A stretch of 53,259 bases of DNA from Solirubrobacterales bacterium (GTDB lineage Bacteria > Actinomycetota > Thermoleophilia > Solirubrobacterales > 70-9), in contig JAGQUQ010000008.1 in the NCBI GenBank assembly GCA_020438425.1, forward strand, positions 1-53,259, read 5' to 3'. Of this stretch, positions 30,509-39,076 are shown in pieces; position 1 is the first letter of the stretch; each line of letters begins with the position of its first letter. Position numbers and translations under genes: made by a program. Under the pieces are notes generated by a model. The model did not search any database and was not told the DNA's origin. It worked only from the letters and a program-made list of their open reading frames with translations.

Positions 30509-31603
30509 ATGAAGAAGCTTGTAGCCATTTTTGTGGCGCTGATGGCGTCATTCGCGATGGTGGCGTCGGCCCAGGCGGCAGACGAAACCGTCGTCGGCAC
30601 GACCGACATCACGTCGCTGGGCGGCCCGCTTTACAAGGAAAAAGCGGTTCCGGTCAACATGGAGATCCATGCCGAAGTCACCACTCCGGTGTCCTCGCCG
30701 AAGGTGAACCCGCTCAAGAACACGAAGCTCACCTTCCCGAAGGGCGTTTCGTTCAATCCGAACAACAAGAAGACTCCGCCCTGCACTGACGACAAGCTGA
30801 GCACGACCTCGAACCTCGCTGATCCCGAGGGCGTTGTCGCGGCCTGCCCGAAGTCGATTGTCGGTACCGGTGTTTCGACGATCATCATCGCGAAGATCAA
30901 TAACAACCCGAACACGGTGATCTCCGACCCGATCCTGATCCTGTTCAACGCTGGCACTGACAGCCAGGGTCGAGCGATGCTCAAGGTCTACGGCTACTCG
31001 AAGTACACCAACGTCGGCATCCTGATGCACGGCACCCTGGTCGGCCAGGTCCTCGACCTCGCCGTTCCGGTTCTGTCGAACGACTCGGCCGTCAAGCTCT
31101 ACACCTTCAACATGCCGGGTCCGGTTCTTGACCGTCCCGAACTGGGCATCAACGTGAAGGGTCTTGACTCGAACTACGTTCAGGCCACCTGCGCCGACGG
31201 CGTCTGGAAGACCAACTCCGAGTTCATCCTCGGTGAGCGGACCTACCCGGGTGGCGTAGACACCACTCCGGAGACGACCGTTGTCTCGCCCGAGACCGAG
31301 CAGAACTGCGTCGGCCAGGCCGGCAAGGCGAAGCTGGCTCTGAAGGCGACCGGTCCGAAGTCGGTCAAGTCCGGCAAGAAGGGTTCCTTCAAGGTCACCG
31401 TCACCAACAGCGGCACCGCAAGTGCCAAGAACGTCAAGGTGACTGCCACCGGTGGTGGCAAGGGCTCCGCGGGCACTCTGAAGCCCGGTGCCAAGAAGAC
31501 CGTCACGGTCAAGACCAAGGTCACCGGCAGGAAGGGCAGCAAGAAGACGCTGACCTTCTCCGCTGGCGGCAGCAAGGCCAAGATCAAGGTCACCGTCAAG
31601 TAG
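30509..31603 (+). CDS. Secreted four-Cys paralogue family, member 1
   Basis: 364 residues from the ATG at 30509, preceded by a purine-rich AGGAGAGAAGAG. Signal peptide ends ASAQAADETV. N-terminal domain (about 25-265) has family motifs SSPKVNPLKN, KTPPCTDDKLSTTSNLADPEG, CPKSIVGTGVSTIIIAKINN, VYGYSKYTNVGILMHGTL, VPVLSNDSAV and LGERTYPGG, with four Cys (PPC, AAC, ATC, QNC) that are conserved in all seven tandem members. The C-terminal 95 residues are a Lys-rich CARDB/DUF11-like beta domain (KSGKKGSFKVTVTNSGTASA). I recognise no known function for the N-terminal domain. Its position after the MCE cluster suggests an envelope role. Confidence 0.85.
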   Translation: MKKLVAIFVALMASFAMVASAQAADETVVGTTDITSLGGPLYKEKAVPVNMEIHAEVTTPVSSPKVNPLKNTKLTFPKGVSFNPNNKKTPPCTDDKLSTTSNLADPEGVVAACPKSIVGTGVSTIIIAKINNNPNTVISDPILILFNAGTDSQGRAMLKVYGYSKYTNVGILMHGTLVGQVLDLAVPVLSNDSAVKLYTFNMPGPVLDRPELGINVKGLDSNYVQATCADGVWKTNSEFILGERTYPGGVDTTPETTVVSPETEQNCVGQAGKAKLALKATGPKSVKSGKKGSFKVTVTNSGTASAKNVKVTATGGGKGSAGTLKPGAKKTVTVKTKVTGRKGSKKTLTFSAGGSKAKIKVTVK

Positions 31604-31630
31604 GTCTCTCCTGCTGACAGAAGTTCGTGA

Positions 31631-31658
31631 AAAGGGCGGCCCTCCGGGGCCGCCCTTT
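31631..31658 (+). terminator. Intrinsic terminator after paralogue 1
   Basis: A 12-bp GC stem (arms starting AAAGGGCGGCCC) with a 4-nt loop. The same AAAGGGCGGCC arm recurs after members 3 and 6. Confidence 0.75.
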
Positions 31659-31687
31659 CACTTTTCCCGTCCCGGGCAGACACAGAA

Positions 31688-32824
31688 ATGAAGAAAGCGC
31701 TCATCAGCCTCGCTTTGACCCTGGCCACCCTGGTCGCAGTTCCCGCGGCCGATGCCGCCAACGAGTCGATCGGACTCTCCCTGGCCGCCGAGCCCGGCGC
31801 CGGTTCGCTTTACCGGGAGGTCCACCGTCCGGTCAACGCCAGTCTCACGGTAACCGTCTCGAATCCGCCTTCGGAGACGAAGATCACCCCGCTCAAGGTT
31901 GCCAATGTCACCTTCCCCGGGGACATGGACTTCTTCCCGGACGAGAAGAAGACCCCGGCCTGCCCCGATTCGAAGCTGAACGAGCAGAGCAACCTGGCGG
32001 CCGGAATTCTGGGCGTGGTGGCCCTCTGTCCCCGCTCGGTGGTGGGAGTCGGCACCGCCGTGGTCCAGATCAACCAGAACAAGGGTCCGTCCCCGATTCC
32101 CACGGTGACCGATCCGAAGCTGGTGGTCTTCAACGCCGGCCGCAACGGCCAGGGCCGGCCCCGGGTCCTGATCTACGGGTACTCGAAGCTGGTCGGTGTG
32201 GGCCTGCTGATGCGCGGGACCCTGGCCACCAACGGTGAACTCAGAATCGAGATCGGGGTGCTGCCATACGATTCCTCGATCAGCCAGTTCACGATGGGAA
32301 TCCCCGGGGAACCGATCGAGGTCGACGAGGGAACCGGCGAGACGGCGACGATCAAGGGGCTGGATCCGGGCTACCTGAGGGCAAAATGCTCGACTGGCAC
32401 CTGGAGGGCAACCGGTTCTTTCGTGCTGGGGACCCGGGAGCACCCGAGCGGAAAGCCGATCAGCGAGGACTTCTTTCTCAGCTCGAATCCGTTCGAACTC
32501 CCCTGTGAAGGACAAGCCGGAAAGCCAAAGCTGAAGATCAAGAGGATCTCCGGCCCGAAGAAGGTGAAGCCCGGCAAGCGGCTTGCCTACCGGCTGGCCA
32601 TCACCAATGCTGGCACTGCTACGGCCCGGTCGATCCGGCTCGCCGCGAAGGGTGCCGCCAGCGGTCGTGCGCAAACCGGTTCGCTGGCTCCGGGCAAGTC
32701 GCGGCAGGTCGTGATCCGGGCAAAGGCTTCCGGCCGGAAGCAGACCGGCCAGGTGAAGTTTGCCTTGAGCGGGGCGGGATTCCCGGCCGTCAACGGGACC
32801 AGGCGTCTCGTCGTAAGCAGATAA
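31688..32824 (+). CDS. Secreted four-Cys paralogue family, member 2 (divergent)
   Basis: 378 residues with signal peptide ending VPAADAANES. It keeps the family scaffold (SETKITPLKVANVTFPGDM, KTPACPDSKLNEQSNL, CPRSVVGVGTAVVQI, IYGYSKLVGVGLLMRGTL) and the four Cys (PAC, ALC, AKC, LPC) but has lost the LSNDSA motif (LPYDSSIS instead) and ERTYPGG (TREHPSG). The C-terminal beta domain is the CARDB/DUF11-like type with mixed Lys/Arg. The most divergent member, yet it lies between the two most similar ones (1 and 3). Confidence 0.82.
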   Translation: MKKALISLALTLATLVAVPAADAANESIGLSLAAEPGAGSLYREVHRPVNASLTVTVSNPPSETKITPLKVANVTFPGDMDFFPDEKKTPACPDSKLNEQSNLAAGILGVVALCPRSVVGVGTAVVQINQNKGPSPIPTVTDPKLVVFNAGRNGQGRPRVLIYGYSKLVGVGLLMRGTLATNGELRIEIGVLPYDSSISQFTMGIPGEPIEVDEGTGETATIKGLDPGYLRAKCSTGTWRATGSFVLGTREHPSGKPISEDFFLSSNPFELPCEGQAGKPKLKIKRISGPKKVKPGKRLAYRLAITNAGTATARSIRLAAKGAASGRAQTGSLAPGKSRQVVIRAKASGRKQTGQVKFALSGAGFPAVNGTRRLVVSR

Positions 32825-32983
32825 TTCGCGGGAATTTCCCCCCGGTGCAACTATCCTGCGATATGTTGCAGCCAGTTCGCAACTTGCGAGCGGGTTATGT
32901 GTTACATGGACAATGGTCTGCGGACGCTCAGGGAGCCGGACACGGCTGAAGTGCCGCAACGAACACACAGGAGAGAGGGCAAC

Positions 32984-34093
32984 ATGTTGAAGAAGTTTGC
33001 ATCAGTAATGGTGGCGCTGGTTGCGTCACTCGCGATGGCGGCGTCGGCCCAGGCGGCAGACGAGACCGTTGTCGGCACGACCGAGGTCAAGCCGATCAGC
33101 GGTCCGCTTTATCAGTCGAAGCCGGTTCCGGTGAACCTGACGATCAGGGCCGAGGTCACGACCCCGGTTTCGTCACCGAAGGTGAACCCGCTCAAGAACA
33201 CCACGACCACCTTCCCGAAGGGCGTCACGTTCAACCCGGACAACAAGAAGACGCCGCCCTGCACTGACGCGATGCTGAGCAATTCGTCGAACCTCGCTGA
33301 TCCCGAGGGCGTAGTCGCGGCCTGTCCGAAGTCGATCGTGGGTACCGGTGTCTCGGCGATCATCATCGCGAAGATCAATAACAACCCGAACACGGTGATC
33401 TCCGATCCGATCCTGATCCTCTTCAACGCTGGCACCGACAGCCAGGGTCGAGCCAAGATCAAGATCTACGGCTACTCGAAGTACACCAACGTCGGCATCC
33501 TGATGCACGGCACCGTCATCAACAGTGTCCTTGACGTTGCGGTCCCCGTCCTGTCGAATGACTCGGCGACCAGGTTCTACGAGTTCCAGATGCCGGGCGC
33601 GCCGCTGGTGCGGGACGATCTCGGCATCAACGTGAAGGGTCTCGACTCCGGCTACGTCGAAGCTGTCTGCCCGGCGAGCGGCGAGCTCTTCACCAACACC
33701 AAGTTCGTGCTTGGCGAGCGGACCTACCCGGGTGGTGTCGACACCACACCGTCGGTCACGGTCAATTCGCCTGAAACCGTCCAGAACTGCAACGGCCAGG
33801 TTGGCAAGGCGAAGCTGGCGGTGAAGGTGACTGGTCCGAAGTCGGTCAAGTCCGGCAAGAAGGGCGTTTTCAAGGTCACGGTCACCAATAACGGCACCGG
33901 TATCGCCAAGGGCGTGAAGGTGACTGCTACCGGTGGCGGCAAGGGCTCCGCCGGGAACCTGAACCCGGGTGCCAAGAAGACCGTCAAGGTCAAGACCAAG
34001 GTCACTGGTCGCAAGGGCAGCAAGAAGACGCTGACCTTCACTGCCAAGGGCGGGGCTACCGCCAAGGGCAAGATCAAGGTCAAGGTCAAGTAG
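32984..34093 (+). CDS. Secreted four-Cys paralogue family, member 3
   Basis: 369 residues from the ATG at 32984, preceded by ACACAGGAGAGAGGG as in member 1; the in-frame extension to 32897 is non-coding leader. Signal peptide ends ASAQAADETV, identical to member 1. Family motifs SSPKVNPLKN, KTPPCTDAMLSNSSNL, CPKSIVGTGVSAIIIAKINN, IYGYSKYTNVGILMHGTV and LGERTYPGG are present, with all four Cys. The Lys-rich C-terminal domain (KSGKKGVFKVTVTNNGTG) follows. Near-identical DNA to member 1 over the middle of the gene indicates recent duplication or conversion. Confidence 0.85.
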   Translation: MLKKFASVMVALVASLAMAASAQAADETVVGTTEVKPISGPLYQSKPVPVNLTIRAEVTTPVSSPKVNPLKNTTTTFPKGVTFNPDNKKTPPCTDAMLSNSSNLADPEGVVAACPKSIVGTGVSAIIIAKINNNPNTVISDPILILFNAGTDSQGRAKIKIYGYSKYTNVGILMHGTVINSVLDVAVPVLSNDSATRFYEFQMPGAPLVRDDLGINVKGLDSGYVEAVCPASGELFTNTKFVLGERTYPGGVDTTPSVTVNSPETVQNCNGQVGKAKLAVKVTGPKSVKSGKKGVFKVTVTNNGTGIAKGVKVTATGGGKGSAGNLNPGAKKTVKVKTKVTGRKGSKKTLTFTAKGGATAKGKIKVKVK

Positions 34094-34119
34094 GACTCTC
34101 CTGCTGGCAGAAGTACCGG

Positions 34120-34147
34120 AAAGGGCGGCCCCGCGGGGCCGCCCTTT
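34120..34147 (+). terminator. Intrinsic terminator after paralogue 3
   Basis: A perfect 28-nt palindrome (14-bp arms beginning AAAGGGCGGCCCCG) followed by a run of T. Confidence 0.85.
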
Positions 34148-34302
34148 TTCTGTCCGGTGCCGCCGGAGCGTTGCACTGGACCCAGTCCCAAAGCCGAAAA
34201 CAGGGGCGTTTACAAAGAAAGTGTTAGGAAATCCGGCGTCGGGTAATTAGGTAGCTGATCGAAGGATGTGCCCTCGGGGGCACTTCCGTTAGAGGAGGCT
34301 CT

Positions 34303-35139
34303 GTGTTTAACCTGAAGCGAGTAGCCGGACTGGTATGTGTGGCCGTAGTAACGGCGCTGTTCGGCATGGCGAACGTTGGAACCGCATCGGCGGCCAACGA
34401 GTCGATCACTCTGAAGACCACCGTCAAGCCCACCAAGGGCAAGGTCTACAAGACCCGCAGCGTTCCTGCCCGGATGCAGCTTTCCGTCAAGGTCAACGTG
34501 CCTGCCGGAACCGCCAAGATGAACCCGCTGAAGCGGGCAGTCGTCCGGTTCCCGAAGCAGATGACGTTCAACCCGAACAACCGGCGCACCCCGGTCTGCA
34601 CCGACAAGAAGCTCGGCAAGACGTCCAACCTGGCCGCAGGTACTGCTGGCGTCGCCAGCCTCTGCCCGAAGTCGATCATCGGCACGGGCACCGCGCAGAT
34701 CTACCTCGCCAAGGTCGTCTCGGACACCACCCTGGTGAAGGATCCGCAGCTGCTCGTCTTCAATGCCGGCAAGGACAAGAAGGGCAACGCGAAGATCAAG
34801 ATCTACGCCTACTCGAAGAACACCAACGTCGGCATCCTCATGTACGGCACGCTTTCCCGCAAGGCGGTCATCAACGTGGCGATCCCGGTGCTGAGCAATG
34901 ACTCGGCGACGACCAGCTTCGTGCTGGGTATCCCGGGCGCTCCGATCAAGGACGGTGGCAAGACGTTCAAGGGTCGAGACGGCGGTTACGCCCGGATCAA
35001 GTGCACCAACGGCAAGTGGGTTTCCGGCGGTACCTTCACCCTCGGCGAACGCACCTACCCGGCTGGTACTGCGACCGGACCGTCGAGCACGGTCAAGGCC
35101 AGGAACACGTCGGTCAAGTGCCGCGCCTCGCGAGGCTGA
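34303..35139 (+). CDS. Secreted four-Cys paralogue family, member 4 (single domain)
   Basis: 278 residues from a GTG with AGAGGAGG about 8 nt upstream. Signal peptide ends GTASAANES. It has the family N-terminal domain (TAKMNPLKRAVVRFPKQM, RTPVCTDKKLGKTSNL, CPKSIIGTGTAQIYLAKV, IYAYSKNTNVGILMYGTL, VPVLSNDSAT, LGERTYPAG) and all four Cys, the last in SVKCRASRG at its very end. It stops exactly where the others continue into the basic beta domain, and a terminator follows 37 nt later, so it looks like a natural one-domain form and not a frameshift remnant. Confidence 0.83.
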   Translation: MFNLKRVAGLVCVAVVTALFGMANVGTASAANESITLKTTVKPTKGKVYKTRSVPARMQLSVKVNVPAGTAKMNPLKRAVVRFPKQMTFNPNNRRTPVCTDKKLGKTSNLAAGTAGVASLCPKSIIGTGTAQIYLAKVVSDTTLVKDPQLLVFNAGKDKKGNAKIKIYAYSKNTNVGILMYGTLSRKAVINVAIPVLSNDSATTSFVLGIPGAPIKDGGKTFKGRDGGYARIKCTNGKWVSGGTFTLGERTYPAGTATGPSSTVKARNTSVKCRASRG

Positions 35140-35176
35140 CCAAGAGCACCTGACAGACAGGAACACCGCATCTCCA

Positions 35177-35207
35177 ACGGGCCGGGGCTGGCAAAGCTCC
35201 GGCCCGT
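35177..35207 (+). terminator. Intrinsic terminator after paralogue 4
   Basis: A 13-bp stem (ACGGGCCGGGGCT pairing with AGCTCCGGCCCGT, one G-T wobble) with a 5-nt loop, then TTGTCGTT. Confidence 0.75.
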
Positions 35208-35311
35208 TGTCGTTCCGGGACCCGGCCAGGTGTGAGAAAGCCTCCCACGGGGTAGGTTGTGCTCCAGCAACCGTCATGGGAGACGGCCGCTTGAAAAGGA
35301 GAGGGATTCAC

Positions 35312-36457
35312 TTGCTGTCGAAACGAGTCGCTGCGTTGACCTGCCTCGTCGTTCTGTACGGTCTGGCGGTTTCCGGCACGGCCTCGGCCGCAGGCGAAAC
35401 CATGACCCTCGAGACTTCCGTGAAACCGCTCGGAGGCAAGCTCTACAAGGAGATCAGCGTGCCGGCCAGCATGTCGCTCTCGGTTCGGGTCCACACGCCC
35501 GACGCCTCGCCCAAGGTGAACCCGCTCAAGCGGGCGGTGATGAAATTTCCGACCGATCTGAGCTACAACCCCGACAACAAACGCACTCCGGTCTGCTCCG
35601 ACTCGGCACTCAGCGAACAGTCGAATCTTTCCGGCGGCGTTGCAGCGACCGTCGACCTTTGTCCCCGTTCGGTGATCGGAACCGGCACCGCCGAGATCTA
35701 CCTGGCCAAGATCCACAAACCGGCCACGCTGGTCGACGATCCCGAACTGGTCATCTTCAACGCCGGGCGAGACGGGCAGGGCAACGCGAAGATGAAGATC
35801 TACGCCTATTCCAAGACCACCAACGTCGGGATCCTGATGTTCGGCTCTCTGACCCCGAAGGGGGTTCAGGACGTCTTGATTCCGGTTCTGGCCGAAGACT
35901 CGGCGACCGCCAGTTTCGTCCTCAGCATTCCCGGTCCCGGACTCACCGTCGCCGATCCCGAAGCGCCGGGCGGCACGCGAACGATCCGCGGACTCGACCC
36001 CTCCTACGCGAAGTCCCGTTGTTCGACCGGCGAGTGGACGACCGGGGGTACCTTCACCCTCGGCGAGCGTGCCTACCCGTCCGGAGTCGACACCGGCGCC
36101 GAAACGGTGGTCGAGGCAACTCCATACACGACTGAATGCCTCGGTCTTGCCGGCCGGGCCCGACTGGAAGGCGCCCGGGTCAAGGGACCGAAGACGGTCC
36201 GCCGCGGCACCCGCAGGGTGTTCCGGATCACGGTTCGAAACGGGGGAACGGCCACCGCAAAGTCGCTCAGGCTGAAAGTATCGGGCAGCGGCCGGGGTCA
36301 GGCAAACTCCGCCAGCATCCCTCCGGGTGCGAAGCGCTCGATTCCGGTCAGGGTCAAGGTCACCGGCAGGAAGGGGAGTGCGGCGCGCTTCACTTTCCGG
36401 ATCAGCGGCCGCGGCACAGCAACCCGCGTAGTGGCGCGGGCCAGAGTCGCGCGCTAA
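35312..36457 (+). CDS. Secreted four-Cys paralogue family, member 5
   Basis: 381 residues from a TTG at 35312, chosen because AAAAGGAGAGG lies just upstream and the resulting N terminus (MLSKRVAALTCLVVLYGLA) parallels member 4. An ATG at 35276 is the alternative. Signal peptide ends GTASAAGET. Family motifs are SPKVNPLKRAVMKFPTDL, RTPVCSDSALSEQSNL, CPRSVIGTGTAEIYLAKI, IYAYSKTTNVGILMFGSL and LGERAYPSG, with four Cys. Closest to member 4. The C-terminal domain is Arg-rich (RRGTRRVFRITVRNGGTATA), unlike the Lys-rich version in members 1, 3 and 6. Confidence 0.83.
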   Translation: MLSKRVAALTCLVVLYGLAVSGTASAAGETMTLETSVKPLGGKLYKEISVPASMSLSVRVHTPDASPKVNPLKRAVMKFPTDLSYNPDNKRTPVCSDSALSEQSNLSGGVAATVDLCPRSVIGTGTAEIYLAKIHKPATLVDDPELVIFNAGRDGQGNAKMKIYAYSKTTNVGILMFGSLTPKGVQDVLIPVLAEDSATASFVLSIPGPGLTVADPEAPGGTRTIRGLDPSYAKSRCSTGEWTTGGTFTLGERAYPSGVDTGAETVVEATPYTTECLGLAGRARLEGARVKGPKTVRRGTRRVFRITVRNGGTATAKSLRLKVSGSGRGQANSASIPPGAKRSIPVRVKVTGRKGSAARFTFRISGRGTATRVVARARVAR

Positions 36458-36575
36458 ACGTTTCGTAAACGGCGAAACTAAGCCGATTCCGGTGGGTACT
36501 TATAGGTGACGGGCCGCTCAGTAAGTGCGGCCGGTCATGTTCTCTCCAAACTCCCACATGATTGAGGCAATTCGA

Positions 36576-37694
36576 ATGAACTCCCTGAAGAAATACATCG
36601 CCCTCGCAGTCGCGATGCTCGTCCCCTTCGCGATGGTTTCATCCGCGAACGCCGCGGACGAAACCGTGAACGCGACGACGAACCTGACTCCCCGAAACGG
36701 CCCCTTCTACAAGGAAAAGGCCGTTGCTTCCAACCTGAAGATCGACGTCTCAGCGAACACTCCGGTTTCGTCGCCGAAGGTCAACCCCCTGAAGAACGTC
36801 AAGGTCACCTTCCCGGCCGGCATGACTTTCAACCCGAATGACTCCAAGACTCCGGTCTGCCCGGACAGCAAGCTGAGCACGACCTCGAACCTGGCTGATC
36901 CCGAGGGCGTCGTCAACTCCTGCAAGACCTCGGTTGTCGGTACCGGCACCGCGACGATCATCATCGCCAAGATCAACAACAACCCGAACACCGTGGTCTC
37001 CGACCCGATTCTGGTCGCTTTCAACGGTGGCAAGAACTCCCAGGGTCAGCCCAAGCTGAAGATCTACGGCTACTCGAAGTACACCAACGTCGGAATCCTC
37101 ATGGACGGCACCCTCAAGGGCAGCGTTCTGGACATCGCAGTCCCGGTGCTGAGCAATGACTCCGCCGTCCGGTTCTTCGACCTCGAGTTCCCCGGACCGG
37201 TCCTGAACCGTCCCGACATCGGTGTCAACACCCAGGGTCGTGACCCGAACTACGTCATGGCCAAGTGCGCCAGCAGCCCGCTGAAGACCAACGCCGTCTT
37301 CGAGCTCGGCGAGCGGACCTACCCGGGCGGAACTCCGACCACGCCGACCACCACGGTCAGCTCGCCGGAGACCACCCAGGACTGCACCGGCCAGGCCGGC
37401 AAGGCCAAGCTCGGTGTCACGAAGCTGGCGGGCCCAAGCGCCGTCAAGAACGGCAAGAAGGGCAGCTACAAGATCACCATCAAGAACAACGGCACCGCGA
37501 CCGCCAAGAACGTGGTCGTCACCAACAACCGCGGCGGCAAGGGCAAGGGTGGCAACATCGCCCCCGGCAAGTCCAAGACCATAGCCGTGAAGGCGAAGAT
37601 CAGCGGCAAGAAGGGCAAGAAGGTCGCCGTGAAGTTCACCGCCAAGGCCGGCAACGTCAAGGTCGTCAAGACCAAGCAGGTCAAGGTCAAGTAA
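36576..37694 (+). CDS. Secreted four-Cys paralogue family, member 6
   Basis: 372 residues from the ATG at 36576; the in-frame ATG at 36525 lacks signal-peptide logic. Signal peptide ends SSANAADETV. It has SSPKVNPLKNVKVTFPAGM, KTPVCPDSKLSTTSNL, CKTSVVGTGTATIIIAKINN, IYGYSKYTNVGILMDGTL, VPVLSNDSAV and LGERTYPGG, with all four Cys. The C-terminal domain is Lys-rich (KNGKKGSYKITIKNNGTATA). Closest to member 7 in the N-terminal domain. Confidence 0.85.
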   Translation: MNSLKKYIALAVAMLVPFAMVSSANAADETVNATTNLTPRNGPFYKEKAVASNLKIDVSANTPVSSPKVNPLKNVKVTFPAGMTFNPNDSKTPVCPDSKLSTTSNLADPEGVVNSCKTSVVGTGTATIIIAKINNNPNTVVSDPILVAFNGGKNSQGQPKLKIYGYSKYTNVGILMDGTLKGSVLDIAVPVLSNDSAVRFFDLEFPGPVLNRPDIGVNTQGRDPNYVMAKCASSPLKTNAVFELGERTYPGGTPTTPTTTVSSPETTQDCTGQAGKAKLGVTKLAGPSAVKNGKKGSYKITIKNNGTATAKNVVVTNNRGGKGKGGNIAPGKSKTIAVKAKISGKKGKKVAVKFTAKAGNVKVVKTKQVKVK

Positions 37695-37714
37695 GACTGT
37701 CTCAATCAACAGCG

Positions 37715-37740
37715 AAAGGGCGGCCTCCGGGCCGCCCTTT
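37715..37740 (+). terminator. Intrinsic terminator after paralogue 6
   Basis: An 11-bp perfect stem (AAAGGGCGGCC) around a TCCG loop, followed by T residues. Confidence 0.85.
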
Positions 37741-37865
37741 TTCGTGCTTGGATGTGGGTGATCCTGGAAAGTTAAGGTAGAGCGAAACCCGGACCCCGGT
37801 ACCGGGTTCTGGAAGAAAGAGACTTCAACCCGGTTCAAAAGAACCGAAGAGGATGAGGTAGGAAA

Positions 37866-38984
37866 ATGCGCACCCCTTCGAAGTACCTGCTCCTGGCAAT
37901 CGCAGTTGCCGCGTCGCTTCTGACGGCTCCCGCGGCGAACGCGGCTGACGAGACGGTCACCGCGACGACCAATCTCCAGCCCAGGAGTGGTCCATTCTTC
38001 CGCGAGAGCAGTGTCGCCTCAAACCTGACGGTCCGTGCCGAAGTGAACACGCCCGTTTCTTCCCCGAAGGTGAACCCGATGAAGAACGTGAAGGTGACCT
38101 TCCCGGCCGGGATGTCTTTCAGGCCCAACAATGCCCGGACCCCGGTCTGCACGGACGCCAAGCTGAGCACCACCTCGAACCTGGCCGATCCCGAGGGCGT
38201 GCTGAACTCCTGCCGGAACTCCGTGGTCGGCACCGGCACGGCGACGATCATCATCGCCAAGATCAACAACAACCCGGGGACCGTGGTTTCCGACCCGATC
38301 CTGATCGTCTTCAACAACGGCCGGACCGGCCAAGGGCAGCCCAGATTGAAGATCTACGGCTACTCGAAGTACACCAACGTCGGAATCCTGATGAGCGGCA
38401 CCCTCAGAGGAAGGGTGCTGGACATCGCGGTCCCGGTGCTGAGCAACGACTCGGCCGTACGGGTCTTCGAGCTGAACCTGCCCGGGGGTGCGCTCAACCG
38501 GCCGGACATCGGCGTTGTCACCCGCGGTCGTGACGCGAACTACGTCCAGGCAAGGTGTGCCGCAAGCCCGCTGAGAACCAACGCAGTGTTCGAGCTCGGC
38601 GAGCGGACCTACCCGGGCGGGACCCCGACTACTCCGACTACCACGGTCAATTCACCGGAGACCACTCAGAACTGCAATGGCCAGGCCGGTCGCGCGCGAC
38701 TGGCACTGCCCCGGGTTAATGCTCCCGGCTCGGTCAGAAGCGGCCGGGTCGCCAGGTTCCGGGTTACGGTTCGAAACAACGGAACCGCGACTGCACGCAA
38801 CCTGGTGGTCAGAACGAACCGTGGTGGCAAGAGGCGGGCGGGAAGCCTCGCGCCGGGAGCTTCGCGAACCGTGGTGGTCCAGACCAGGCTGCGCGGGCAG
38901 CGGAACCGTCGTGTCGCGGTCCGGATCATCGCCCGGGCTGGCAACATCCAGGCAGCTGCGACCCGCAGGGTTCGGATTCGCTGA
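37866..38984 (+). CDS. Secreted four-Cys paralogue family, member 7
   Basis: 372 residues, ATG preceded by GAGGTAGGAAA. Signal peptide ends APAANAADETV. It has SSPKVNPMKNVKVTFPAGM, RTPVCTDAKLSTTSNL, CRNSVVGTGTATIIIAKINN, IYGYSKYTNVGILMSGTL, VPVLSNDSAV and LGERTYPGG with four Cys. Its C-terminal domain aligns with that of member 6 but Lys is replaced almost throughout by Arg (RSGRVARFRVTVRNNGTATA, ending TRRVRIR). The leader contains a hairpin (AACCCGG at 37786-37792 with CCGGGTT at 37802-37808). Confidence 0.84.
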   Translation: MRTPSKYLLLAIAVAASLLTAPAANAADETVTATTNLQPRSGPFFRESSVASNLTVRAEVNTPVSSPKVNPMKNVKVTFPAGMSFRPNNARTPVCTDAKLSTTSNLADPEGVLNSCRNSVVGTGTATIIIAKINNNPGTVVSDPILIVFNNGRTGQGQPRLKIYGYSKYTNVGILMSGTLRGRVLDIAVPVLSNDSAVRVFELNLPGGALNRPDIGVVTRGRDANYVQARCAASPLRTNAVFELGERTYPGGTPTTPTTTVNSPETTQNCNGQAGRARLALPRVNAPGSVRSGRVARFRVTVRNNGTATARNLVVRTNRGGKRRAGSLAPGASRTVVVQTRLRGQRNRRVAVRIIARAGNIQAAATRRVRIR

Positions 38985-39008
38985 AACCGGAGAAGATACG
39001 CGTACCTG

Positions 39009-39032
39009 AGGGGCGGCTTCCGGGCCGCCCTT
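39009..39032 (+). terminator. Intrinsic terminator after paralogue 7
   Basis: Stem GGGCGGC with GCCGCCC and TTCTT tail, again the GGGCGGC arm used across the array. It also faces the end of convergent xthA. Confidence 0.7.
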
Positions 39033-39076
39033 CTTGGTGCAGAAATCCGACTGTCTTGCCGGACGCAACCAGGTTG

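Larger units (their letters stand above)
30509..38984 (+). repeat. Tandem array of seven paralogous secreted-protein genes
   Basis: Seven same-strand genes share the N-terminal four-Cys domain. By eye the closest pairs are 1/3, 4/5 and 6/7, with member 2 divergent. Most have their own leader and terminator, so they appear to be separate transcription units, unlike the overlap-coupled MCE genes upstream. Confidence 0.85.

Noticed and set aside
34898-35311. Long in-frame extension of paralogue 5 overlapping paralogue 4
   Set aside because: It is an out-of-frame reading of paralogue 4 and its terminator; a signal peptide and ribosome site support the TTG at 35312.
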